A DNA stretch of 64,000 nt from Eleusine coracana subsp. coracana. Taxonomy: Eukaryota; Streptophyta; Magnoliopsida; Poales; Poaceae. The first letter of the stretch is position 1. The number at the start of each line of letters is the position of its first letter. The notes under the pieces were generated by a model. It was not told where the DNA came from. It did not search any database and was given only the letters and a program-made list of their open reading frames with translations. The position numbers were made by a program, and so were the translations under genes. The DNA is taken from the NCBI GenBank assembly GCA_032690845.1, contig CM064421.1, positions 40,662,963 through 40,726,962 on the forward strand, written 5' to 3'. Positions 46,540-57,912 of the stretch are shown here, in pieces.

Positions 46540-49500
46540 GAGAATATGATGTGCTTATCCCCCATGGAAGTAACTACCTGTCATGGGCTCTTGATGCTGA
46601 AATCTCCTTAGTGGCAAAAATCTATTAAAGACAATTATGCCTAAAACTGGGGAACCTGCTGCAACAACAGTGGAGCAAGCTCAAGCCCTGCATTTCCTGA
46701 GGCATCATTTATGTACTACATTGAAAAATGAGTACATGACCGAAAGGAACCCAAAGGTCTTGTGGGACTTACTGTGTAATCGTTTTGAGCAAATTGAAAC
46801 AGTCTTACTTTTTAAAGTGGAGCGCGAATGGCAACACCTACGCTTCCAAGATTATAAAACTGTTGAGGAATACAATATCAAGATTTATGGTATTATGTCA
46901 CGCATGAAGCTATGTGGCAAAGATCTTAAATATCCCAACCTCATCCACAAGACTCTCTCCACCTTTCACTCTAAGCTCACCCATGTGAGCCGCCAGTACA
47001 AGAAGGACAAATATGACTCTTATATCGTCCTGAGCAATGCATTGCAGCAAGATCAGGGGGAGGACGAATTGATCAAGCTGAATCATTTGTCTCGTCCTAC
47101 TAGCACCATGGCACCGCAAGAAGCAAATGTCACGTTATTCAAGAAGAATAACAACAAGGGTAAAGGAGCACCGAAGGTACCATCGAATACGCAAAACAAC
47201 CCTAACAAGTTCAAGAAGAACTATAAAGAGAAGTCAAAGAAGACGCCTTCAGGGGGAGAATATGGGAAGCAGGACCAGAAATGTTACAGATGTGGCATGA
47301 ATGGACATTGATCCAAAATTTATCGCACACCTAAGCACATCATTGACATGTACCAAGAACTCAGGAAGAAGCTTGCGGAGTATGAAGCCAACTATGTTGA
47401 AGCTCCACAAACCAAAGAAGACATCACGAAGATGAATTCTGGTACATTAGACAAAGCTCAAGGTCATGGAGAACCAAGCAAGGCCTCTGATATTGAATTT
47501 GATGACGACCTCATGGCAGAGGATGAGGAGGACCTACATGGAGATTCCCACTAGTCTCGTAGACTATTTAGAATCGAAAGTTCTCCATTATAATTAAGCA
47601 ATAGTAATAAGGGTGCATTAAGTTTTAATAGTGGTTTATTTATTTAATCTCATGAAGAGAAGATATTTTTTTAATAATATATCATATTGGTGTGGAAATT
47701 GTTTATATTATTATTTCTGTTGATTATACATGATTACAGAATCGTGGAGTACATGGCTATTCAAGAGGAGCTCTGTCTCGTAGACAGTGGCACTACCGCT
47801 ACCGTTCTAAGGGACACTAGTTATTTTCAAATACTTCGAAAGTATGACGGGGATATAACTACTATTATTGGCAATGACACTAGGATTGTTGGCACAGACA
47901 GAGCCACAATCGTCCTACCGAATGGTACGCGGCTAGTAATTCATGAAGCATTGCTTTGTCCCGAGTCTACCCGGACATTGTTAAGTTATAAGGATATCCG
48001 TGCAAATGGATTTCACGTAGAAACCAATGATGATAAAGGCGAAGAATGTCTCATTATGACTAAGAAAGATGGAGAACACAAGACTATTGTCGAAAGTTTT
48101 CTAACCATTAAAGAAAGCATGTACTATACTTATGTTAAACCACACAAGGAGTTTGCTACGTTCAAGACCGTATTTAGCAACCAAGAAGCCTATCAAACAT
48201 GGCACGATAGACTTGGTTATCCATGCCTCAATATGATGTAAAGAATCACGAAGAATTCAAATGGTCATAACTTGAAGATAAAAAATTTCCCAAATCAAGA
48301 AGATTTTTTGTGTGTTGCATGTGCAAAAGGGAAGCTCATCACTCGACCCTCAAAGCTGAAGATTCAAGCAGAATCGATGGCATTCCTGGAACGAATTCAA
48401 GGAGATATATATGTACCAATTAATCCCATGTCAGGACCTTTTTGGTACTTCATGGTGTTAATTGATGCTTCCTCGAAGTGGAGTCATGTATGTTTATTAT
48501 CTACTAGAAACCATGCATTTGCACGATTGATAACTCAGATCATACAATTAAAAAAACTAATTTTCCGGATCACAGAATCCAATCCATCAGGATGGATAAT
48601 GCCAAAAAATTTACCTCGAAGGTGTTTAATGACTATTGTATGAGTATGGGTATCAAAGTGGAACATTCTATATCACACGTGCATACACAAAATAGACTCG
48701 TAGAATCATTAATTAAGAGGATCAAGATGATAGCACGACTATTATTGCAGAATTGCTTATTGCCTACCTCTTGTTAGGGGCATGCAGTGTTACACGCAAC
48801 AGCATTAATTCAATTGAAGTCATCTGCTACATATGAAGAATCACCATTAGCAATGGTGCGTGGTACAATACCAAATGTTTCTCACTTACGGAGATTTGGA
48901 TGTGCTGTGTATGTCCCTATCCCTCTGCCTCAGCGAACTGCAATGGGTGCACAACGAAAACTCGGAGTTTACGTTGGATATGAAAGTGCATCTATAATCA
49001 AGTATTTAGAGCCATCCACTGGGGATCTACATATGGCTCGCTTTGCTGATTGTATCTTTAATGAATATCATTTCCCGGCATTAGGGGGAGGAAAGTATCT
49101 CTCTCGAGATGAATGCCGTGAAATAGAATGGGAAACTAAAGGAATTCAAGGAACGGATCCTCGCACTACAGAAACTGAGTGCGAAGTTCAGAACATCCTC
49201 CATCTACAGAGGGTTGCTAATGAACTGCTAGAAGCTTTCACCAATACAAAAGACATTGTCAAGTCTCATATACCGACTGCAAATACACCTGAAAGAATAG
49301 ACATCCTATTTGAAGAAGATGACTATATGAAATTCCAGCCTCCTTCCTCAAAAGCAATGAATGGTAGGAAGAGGGGGAGTGATCCGGTTACACGGGCACC
49401 AAAGAAGCCTAGAGTACAAGCTCAAGCTAAAGCTCCTAGGAGACGTCCTGCGGAGAATAAGCCAAAGCAAACTACTCAAAACAGGAATATAAAAGGTGAA

Positions 49501-51363
49501 AGCAAACCACACGAAGTGGTGAGCATTGAAGAAGAAATCCCAAGTGAGAATGTGCGCACACTTGAAACTCACAACGGGTTACCGGAAATTCCTGATCTAA
49601 ACACACCTCTGAGTGATGTAGATCAAGAAAATAAAATAATAGAAGAAGTTTCAACGAATTATGTTGAAACGGGAGTAGTATACAATAGAAAGACAATGAA
49701 AGTCGACTCATATTTTGCTGACACAATTGCAACGCAGATTGACTTGGAATCTGAACCAAAATCAATGAAGGAATGCAAGAAGCGTCCTGACTGGCCAAAG
49801 TGGAAAGAAGCAATTTATGCAGAGTTGAACTCGCTAAAGAAAAGAGAAGTGTTCGGCAATATAAGCCTTACACCAAAAGGTATCTTTCCAGTGGGTCACA
49901 AATGGGTGTTTGTCAGAAAGAGAAATGCTCAAAATGAAGTGACTAGATACAAGGCGAGACTCGTAGCTCAAGGTTTTACGCAGAGACCAGGAAGTAACTA
50001 CGAAGAAACCTACTCTCCCGTAATGGATGTAATTACTTTTCAGTATTTAATATCATTGGCAGTGAATATGAATTTACAAATGCGACTTATGAATGTCATC
50101 ACTGTATATTTATATGGAACATTAGATACAGAAATCTATATGAAAATTCTAGAAGGAATCAAAGTCCCGAATGAAGAAGAACGCAAATTGTATAGTGTCA
50201 AACTTCAGAAGTCACTATATGGTTTAAAGCAATCTAGAAGAATATGGTATAACAAACTCAGTAACTTTTTACTGGAGAAAGGATTCTTGAAGAATGATGA
50301 TTGTCCTTGTGTATTCATTAAGAAATCAGAGAAAGGTTATTGCATAATCTCTGTTTATGTTAATGATTTGAATATCATTGGTACTACACAGCACGTCAAA
50401 GATGCATGTTCTTACTTAAAGTCTGAATTTGGAATGAAAGATTTAGAAAAGACTGCATATTATTTAGGCTTGCAGCTTGAGCATACCCACGAAGGGATAT
50501 TATTGCATCAATCAAAATATACCAAGAAGGTATTAGAAAGATTTAATATGAAAGATGCATACCCACTTAGATCCCCTGTGGTTGTGAGATCACTCAATGC
50601 AGAGGAAGATCCATTTAGACCAAAGGAGGAAGGTGAGGAATTATTGGGACATTAATATCCCTATCTCAGTGCTATTGGAGCATTGATGTACCTTGCAAAT
50701 GGTACGAGGCCCGATATAGCTTTTGCTGTTAATCTACTTGCTACATACAGCTCGGCATCAACTATGCGACATTGGAAAAGCATTAAACAAGTATTAAGAT
50801 ATCTGAGAGGAACTGAAGATTTCGGATTATTTTTCAAGAAGAATGCAGAAGTAACCTTAGTTGGGTATACTAATGCTGGCTACTTATCCGATCCACACAA
50901 GTCAATCTCGCAGACTGGATATGTGTTCTTATTTGGTGGAACGACAATTTCATGGAAGTCAACGAAGTAGACGATTGTTGCTACATCAATAAATTACTCA
51001 GAGATTATCGCATTATTTGAAGCCGCCAAGGAATGCACTTGGTTTAGAAGGATGTCAAAGCATATAATGGAGAGTTGTGGAGTGTCGTATACTACATCCC
51101 CTACAGTTATCTATGAAAATAATAACATTTGTATTGCACAAATACAATCGGGATATATAAAGTCAAACAGGACAAAACATATGTTACCTAAATTCTTCCA
51201 TACGCATGAATTACAAGAGAAGGGAGAAATTTTGGTAACTCATGTCCGATCTTGTGATAATCTTGCAGATATGTTTACAAAGGCACTACCAGCTTGCACT
51301 CTTGAAAAGTGTCGACATGATATTGGCATGAGAAGATTTAGAGAAGTGCTTGGAACAGAGTGA
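46540..51363 (+). pseudogene. Degenerate copia gag-pol polyprotein
   Basis: Gag: 46637-47311 with a CCHC knuckle that ends in TGA where Trp is expected after CYRCGMNGH; the preceding part is out of frame. Protease: LVDSGTTATVLRD near 47775. GAG-pre-integrase near 48200-48340 with a stop after GYPCLNMM. Integrase core 48385-48780 with stops; its second catalytic block reads DNAKKF. RT 49770-50655: the first catalytic Asp block reads MNVITVYLYG and the YxDD box reads YVNDL, so two catalytic Asp positions are Asn. RNase H 50683-51363, with a stop at 50970. Most of these changes fit G-to-A or C-to-T transitions. The element cannot produce active enzymes on its own. Confidence 0.88.
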
Positions 51364-51640
51364 GAACTTCTCTAAGTACATCACGTCCCGAATTAAAGAA
51401 TCATCTCGAAGATAATTCGTGTCGTTCATGAAGATCGATAAGCATTAATTATGAAGATTAAAGCATTGTACTCTTTTTCCCTTATGAGTTTTTCATATGA
51501 AGTTTTCTCATTAAGGTTTTTAATAAGACAATGCGTATAATACAAGTAACGATAATGTGCTCTTTTCTCTATTTTTCTCACTGGGTTTTTAAGGAGTTTT
51601 TATGAGACATATTTATCGTGATAAAGAGCCCAAGGGAGAT

Positions 51641-51886
51641 TGTTGTAAAACGCTTATTGGGCCAGGCCCACCTTCTAGAAGAAGGTTTCCTGATCCATGT
51701 GGGCTCGTTATCGAATTAGGACCTAACACGAAGTAGGATTTCCCCCTTATAAATAGTTGAGAAGACATCCATTTGTAATTTCGTCAGAATTATTCAATAA
51801 AGAATTTCGTCTCCTCTATTCTTATTGCTTTTAGTTTCCATTATCTACATCGATCTACGTGACTCCGATCGTGGATAACTCAACAA
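51641..51886 (+). repeat. 3' LTR of the complete copia element
   Basis: 246 bp, same ends as the 5' LTR, starting right after the polypurine tract. It retains cttataaatag and ttcaataaagaa, so it could still act as a promoter for F-box copy 2, 75 bp downstream. Confidence 0.92.
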
Positions 51887-51960
51887 TTTATACGCAATTG
51901 CAGTATGCACGGTACGATGGCCTTGGGCTACTTTCTATTCTACAGATCGCGTCCTGAGCC

Positions 51961-53571
51961 ATGGATTCAGTAGGCGATCCCGATCGGATCAGCGCCCTTC
52001 CCGACAATTTGCTGCACGAAATCCTCGCCGCCGTGGGCGACGCCGTCACCGTGACACGCACAGCCGTTCTCTCCAGGCGATGGCGAAGCGTGTGGACTCA
52101 TGCCCAGCGCCTCGTTCTCGTGGACCAGAGGATGATTCGCGGCACTAATTTTAAGGATTTCGTGGACTGGGTGTTCGCCCAACGTGGCAATGCCGATATA
52201 GAATCTCTAGATATCAACTACAAGTATCGATATCTAGACCAATACCCAGCAGCTGCAGGCATCCCACATGAACGGATCAACCGGTGGCTCCGCTATGTCA
52301 CGCAATGCGTCGTCAAATCCTTGAATATTGATCTTCCATACTACTACCACGCAAAGAGCAAGATCAAAAGTCTGTTGAACGAAGACAGCGGGATAGAAGA
52401 TGAGCTGCCCGTCGAGCTGCCCGTACATGGGAGGATGAGTACCTTCGGACTTTACCTATGTTCCCGCAAATTGCAGTTTCCGATGGCAGCGACGGCCAAA
52501 TACGAAGCGTTGACAGAGCTCTCGCTCATTGCGGCCTCGTTCGACGAAGAGGAGGGGCCCGGAGGCGCGCGTACACTCGGCGACTTCGTGTCCTCATGCT
52601 GCCCTCGACTGCGTAAACTGGACATCCAGCTCCCCGAGCGGTTGCTACGTAGCGGAGGATCTGCGGACTCTGGACGTGACGGCTCCCAACTTACGCGTCC
52701 TGAAGCTGGTCTGCTGCTTTCACGAGAGCGTTATTAAGGTCTCGGCAAAGAGGTTGGAGGAGGTTGAAGTGCACCTACTATAGGGGGGTCGACTCGATAT
52801 GGATGGTCTAACAAGTGTTCGACGCCTCGGCTCCATTGCTCTCTACATCCATGGGCAACACTGTGGTCCCGACAGGGGCGGCGGTTGGTGGCTCCTGGAG
52901 AACTGCCCTGGCGCTGAACACGTCGGAGGGTGAGCTCGTTGATCTGACATCGTTCCAAGGTGCACCACTTACATTCCCAAGCGTGAGGACGATGGAGGTG
53001 ACCGTGAGAGCGCATCAGTTTCCTGAGGGGCACCTTGTTGCAAGCATGTCATCGCTGCTACTGAGGTTCCCTCATCTGAGATCTTTGTGCATCAGGTTTA
53101 GTTCAGGTAGCCGCTGGGTAAGTATATCTCAAAATTTTGCCAGAAAACACACACACACACACACACATATGTAGCTCCTTTATGCATTGACGTATATTTT
53201 GTTTCTCTGATCTTCAGGACTCTTGCTGGCGGTGGGATTGCTTATGCAGTAGACTTGATACTTGGTTAAGTCCCCAGGAGATTTCTTTGGGATCCCTAGA
53301 AGAGGTAAAGATAATTGGCTTCATTGGAGCGGACGAGGAAATAGACCTTGTGAGTTTGCTATTTGGGAGCTCCAACTCAATCAAGAGCATGACTTTAAAT
53401 GCCACAAGAAATACCCCCACTACCGTTTCTTTGAAGCATATGATGCAAGAAGAAGAAAACAATGGCACAAAGACGGTTGATCAGAGACTAATGGATATCC
53501 CTAACACGAATCGGGGACATTGGCATTTCCGAAAAGATGTATACACGTGGGCAATAGAGACCAGCTGTTAG
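51961..53571 (+). pseudogene. F-box/LRR-type protein, copy 2 (deletion, stop, frameshift)
   Basis: The best preserved F-box half: MDSVGDPDRISALPDNLLHE through TAVLSRRWRSVW, then an open LRR-like part to about codon 230. After KLDIQLPERL the sequence jumps to EDLRTLDVTAPNLRVLKL in another frame, with roughly 50 bp missing compared with copy 3. That frame ends at a TAG at 52781. A further shift lies near 52930 (EHVGG then GELVDLTSFQGAPLTF). Exon 1 ends at 53117 (GT) and exon 2 is 53218-53571 (SLGSLEEVKIIGFIGADEEI). As it stands, only a 258-residue protein with the F-box and a truncated LRR region could be made. The copia element lies just upstream, so expression would depend on the LTR or on the short 75-bp gap. 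Confidence 0.82.
53145..53167. repeat. (AC)n microsatellite in the intron of F-box copy 2
   Basis: A run of ac dinucleotides lies within the short intron between the two exons; copy 3 lacks it. Confidence 0.85.
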
Positions 53572-55678
53572 CGGCGGTGAAGGCATTTCTACCAATTCAA
53601 CATAGAATTGGGCATCTAATTAATACATATCCAGCAAAAAACTGATTGCTGTTTCAAATTTATGATTTGTGAATCAAAGATGGTTTGCTACCAAGAAATC
53701 ATGACAAATTTCTTCGTTTCAGTTCAAGAATACGAAACCTTTAGCCCCGCAAGTTTTTTTTTTTTACAAGCACAATATACCTCTTATATGATATGATAAT
53801 ATCATGAATTCGACGATTTAGATGACTTTTTGCTCCAACCACCAATATTAGCAGTATCTATGAGTAATATCAATAGCAAAACAGCGACATGAAAAACTGG
53901 TTCTAGCACCTGTGGCTCTGCTATGCCAATCCCACATGTGGCACGCAAGACTCTATGGTCAATTTTTGTTTCGTCAGTTCTGCCTTCTATCATTCTTCAC
54001 ACACAGCGCTAGTTAACGCAGGCATGTAAGAAGGATTTCTCAATCTCAAACAGGGTCAACTTTTATAACTCTCTTCTTTGTCTTAGGCAAAATTTGTTGA
54101 TGGACACTCTTCAACTATGCCAAACTATGTCAAGTGAATATATTGCAGTGTCTTATAGCAAATGTCATAATTGAAAGAGTGTCCACCGACAATTTAAATC
54201 TAAAAGCATTTACGTGAAACCTTTTTGTTCATGTTTTGTTAACTTTTATAATGATATTATTCAAGAAAACATTTTGAGAAATATTTTTCATGACGGTTTT
54301 AGAATTAACAGATAAAGCTTGAGCAAAAGTTTGGCACTAACGTTTTAGCACTAGATAAAAGTAGAGAGGCAAAGGAACAGTTAGAGTAAGCGAGAAAAAG
54401 TGAAAACGAGAAGTTTTAGCTTTAGGAGATAAAGATGGGACAATAGTCTGTACACCGGACAATTTGATCTCCGTGAGTTCGAGTCTGTATAGAGAGGGTG
54501 CTACAGACTTGGGCTCGGGTTTGCAAAAAGACCTAGAAAACGGATAGTACAGTCTGAAGACTGCACCATAGGATCTCAAGAGGAGCTAGTGGAACAGAGA
54601 GAGGAGCTCTATGTTTGGATTGAGGAGCTAAAGACTGGACGTTTGGTCTGCAAAAGAGGAATGTCCAAAGAGTTTCAGGAGGAAACAAGACTTTGGAATG
54701 AAAAGGGACAAAGCAGATCAGAGAGTCCGGTGTGTAGTCCGAACTGTACTGTCATCATGAAAAAGACAACTGAATAGATGTAGAGGATCTGCAACGGCTC
54801 TGGAATGGAGTTTTAGAGGAGACCAGACTATCTGGTTTAGGAGAGACAAGACTATACAGTCTATACTTCCAGGAAGCTATTTCGAAGAGAAACAACTAGT
54901 TAGTGGTTGTAATCCTATTTAAAGTCGTTGTTGGGTCTTTTAAAACTCTCTTGGCCATTTTTAGAGTAGAAAAAAATTAGAGAAAAGGAGAAGAAAAAAA
55001 GAAAAAGCAGTTGGAGGAGATTGCATATCTTATAGTGCCAGAGTAAAGAGTAACTTGAGCATCATACCTCTAAGGTTAGGATGTCCTTGAGAGTGTGTTC
55101 TAGTCTGTTACTCTTGGGTCTATGATGAGACCTAAACTAGTTTGTTGTCGATGATCGAGCCTATCATGATTGGTTATAAAGGTCATCACAAGTTTGTATA
55201 TGGTTTGATCCCATTATTGAAAGGAGCATCGCTCGTGCTTACACTAATGGAGTGAAGCAAGTACTTGAGGAAGGCGAGCTTGTGACTTGGTGGTAACAGT
55301 AACATGACCGTGTTCGTGTCTTCACTTAGAGTGACGCAGGCTCGTGGGCTAAGACTCCACCTTTGAGTGACGGGAGGGACCAACACTCCGACGAGAATGG
55401 TCCAATGAAAAGTAGGAGAAGACACCATTCTTCCAAGATCTTAGGAAAAAAATCATGGCTCATCTATTCGTTAGACCACTCTCACCGCTACAAATGGATT
55501 TCTATTGGTAGCAACGGTTCTTTGTTGGTTCATCACTACGTCGATTTTGGTTGCACCGCTATTGAGCCTTTTGTGGCAGTAATAGAATACCACAAATAAT
55601 ATATTAGTAGTTTTATATGCTATCATACTAATATGTATATACAAAAAAATGAACAAAGGTGCATGAGATGATTGATGC
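53572..55678. other. Intergenic between F-box copy 2 and the nested transposons
   Basis: No domain is recognised. The part around 54.3-55.5 kb has the texture of an old LTR element or other repeat (for example cttgaggaaggcgagcttgtgacttggtggtaac), but I found no paired ends and no polyprotein motifs. Confidence 0.45.
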
Positions 55679-55688
55679 TAATAAGGTA

Positions 55689-57597
55689 TATACCGGGCCA
55701 TCTGGGCTGGGTTAAACAGGCCGGATCGAGACCCAACCATTTTGGCCCGGCACTAGCATGGCCCGACATGGAAGCTACATGGGCTCAGGCGTAAGCCTGT
55801 TGTGCTAGCCTGAGCACGCCCCAATTAAGTTGAGCCATTTACCTATATGCCATTAAAAAAGATGGTTCTAACGTGTGTGCCACTAAAAAGTTCATTCGCA
55901 CCCTGATATCATCCATCTAAACTTCTTTGACCTCTACGCCATTCCGTCCATTTTTCATCATTAGTAACACTTGACGAGTGGGATCGGGCCTAAAAATGTC
56001 CAAACTGTCCTTACCTGTTTTTTTTTAGTCACAACACATATATAGGCTTCAAATAAAATAATAGTAACCACAAAATAAGTAATATGAGCTCACGGAGACC
56101 ACAAAAAATTCAAATGTCAAATTCGACGAAATTCGAAATCAAATTTCAAATTCAAAATTTGAAATCAAATTTCAAATTCGAATTCTAAATTTAAATTCTA
56201 AATTCGAAATTATAAATCAAATTTCAAATTCGAATTTTGAAATAAAAAATTCAAATTACAAATTCGAATTTCGAAATAAAAATTTGAATTCGAATTTGAA
56301 TTTAAAATGCGTGTTCGAATTAGAATTTTGAATTTCATGTTCGAATTTGAATTTGGATATGAGAAATTCAAATCAAATTTGAAATTTTGAATTTGGATTA
56401 GAATTCAAATTTGTGAAATTCGAATCTGGATTTGAATTCAAGAAATTTGAATTTCATAAATTTGAATAGATTATGTGAAATTCGCAATAGGATTTGAATT
56501 TGTCATTTATTGGAATTTGGTGGGAGGGGAATAATTCTGAGGGCATTTTGGACATTTCTAGGCCTGGTCTCACTCGTCAGGTGTTGCTAACGGTGAAAAA
56601 TTGACGAAATGCGGACGGAATGGCATAGAGGTCAAAAAAGTTTAGATGGATAGTATCAGGATGCGAACGAATTTTTTAGTGACACACAGGTGAGGACCAT
56701 CTTTTTTAATGGTATACAGGTAAAATGCTCAATTAAGTTAGCCCGGTCGGCCCGTTGCTTTGGCCCAGTTCGGCACGACCAGTTTGGCCCACTAATAAAA
56801 AAAACAACACCCATTCCTCCCCCCACCTACCCCATCGCTCTCTCTCCCTCGACCGCCTGTTGGTCTCTCCGCTCCCCACCTCAACGCCATGCGGAGACTT
56901 GACCCCTCCCCACCCTGTAGCTCTCTTCGCTCTAGCGCTCCCCACCTCGCGCCACCGACCTCTGCTCTCCCAACCCCGTCCACCGGCATCTTTCGACTCC
57001 CACATGCAAGCATCGGCCGCCATCGTTGCCCTCCCTCCTCGGTGGCTCCACGACAACCCTCCCTCATCGGCATCGCCGCCGACCGTCACCCTCCCTCCTC
57101 AGCAGCTCCGTGATAGCCGCCCTCATCTGCATCGCGGCCGTCGCCTCCCCTTCCTCCGCATCGCGCCACCACCGCTGCTCTCGTCCCCCTCCTCCCTATT
57201 GTCACGCCCCCCTCATCCGTATCGCAGCCGCCGCCTCCCCTTCCTCCGCATGGCGCTGCTGCTCCTTCCTCTAAATCCCGTCGTCGCTCTCGCCCTCCTC
57301 CCTCTGCATCCCGCCACTGCCGCTCTCCCCTCATTCCTTTGCATCTCGCCGCCGCCCGCTCTTGCTCTTTTTCTGTCATGCTTTCGGGCCAGCCCGGCAT
57401 GTATGGGCCCGGCAGACCGACGATACGGTCCAGTCCGTGTAAAAGTGGTCGTGTCGTGCTTGGGCTTGATCCCAGGCCTGTCATGTTGGCACGACATGGC
57501 CCGTTAGCTGACTCAGGCCATGCCGGCCCGTTAAACAAACGGCTCAGCCGATCACGGGCTTGGGTCATGTCGGCCCGACACTCCCTTTGGCCACATA
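55689..57597. mobile_element. GGCCCGG-rich DNA transposon (outer, possible hAT-like), split by a nested element
   Basis: Both arms carry words like gggccatctgggctggg, ggcccggcactagcatggcccg and catgccggcccgtt, typical of a dispersed grass repeat. The 10-mer taataaggta flanks it at 55679-55688 and 57598-57607, a candidate target duplication. Terminal inverted repeats are weak (tataccgggcca versus tatgtggcca). The right arm also holds degenerate GC-rich tandem units (cgtcgcctccccttcctccg at about 57138 and, nearly, 57228). The class is uncertain. Confidence 0.45.
55832..56730. mobile_element. Mutator-like long-TIR element, 899 bp, 9-bp target duplication
   Basis: Inverted repeats of about 180-200 bp: the left arm begins GAGCCATTTACCTATATGCC and the reverse complement of the right arm begins GAGCATTTTACCTGTATACC. 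Agreement continues through CCATTCCGTCC and the GACGAGTG region to AAATGTCCAAA. The 9-mer aattaagtt flanks it exactly (55823-55831, 56731-56739), the size expected for Mutator-like elements. The core (about 56090-56520) is AT-rich and built from reiterated aaattcgaattt / gaatttgaaatt words. No transposase is present. It is inserted in the GGCCCGG-rich element. Confidence 0.8.
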
Positions 57598-57912
57598 TAA
57601 TAAGGTAATAAATATATGCCATGGCTATACTAAAATATTTACAAAAAAAAAATCCTTACCAAAAGCTAGTGTGCATTGGACTCGTGCCAGAAATTTTTGG
57701 CTCCGTGGCCAGACCAAACGAGAGAAACAAAGCCGAGATAGTCAGTGTATTGATGGAGTCCTGTTCGGATACTAACAGCTAGTTAATGCTAACTGGTTTC
57801 CGAGTTGTAGACTTGTAGTACGTGTACGTCTCCACACAATTTGATCTTCTCGTTGATTTATTCGCTTCGCCGTATGCAGAATATGGCTAACGTACACGAC
57901 GGGCTGAGCCAT

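Larger units (their letters stand above)
44754..51886 (+). mobile_element. Complete but defective Ty1/copia LTR retrotransposon, 7.1 kb
   Basis: Two LTRs (44754-44998 and 51641-51886), both TG...CA, bracket a gag-pol region in copia order (gag, protease, integrase, RT, RNase H). The 5-bp target duplication attta is perfect (44749-44753 and 51887-51891). After the 5' LTR comes acgttatcagcatgctc (primer-site-like), and before the 3' LTR the polypurine tract agagcccaagggagat. The LTRs differ at about 25 of 245 positions by eye count, roughly 10%, so the insertion is old. It sits about 75 bp upstream of the ATG of F-box copy 2. Confidence 0.93.

Noticed and set aside
54337..54777. Short frames between F-box copy 2 and the nested transposons
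   Set aside because: No homology recognised and broken context; they look like chance frames in old repeat DNA.
56755..57622. Pro/Ser- and Arg-rich open frames (up to 250 codons) in 56.7-57.6 kb
   Set aside because: They fall in degenerate GC-rich tandem units of a transposon arm and are open on both strands, as expected from composition.
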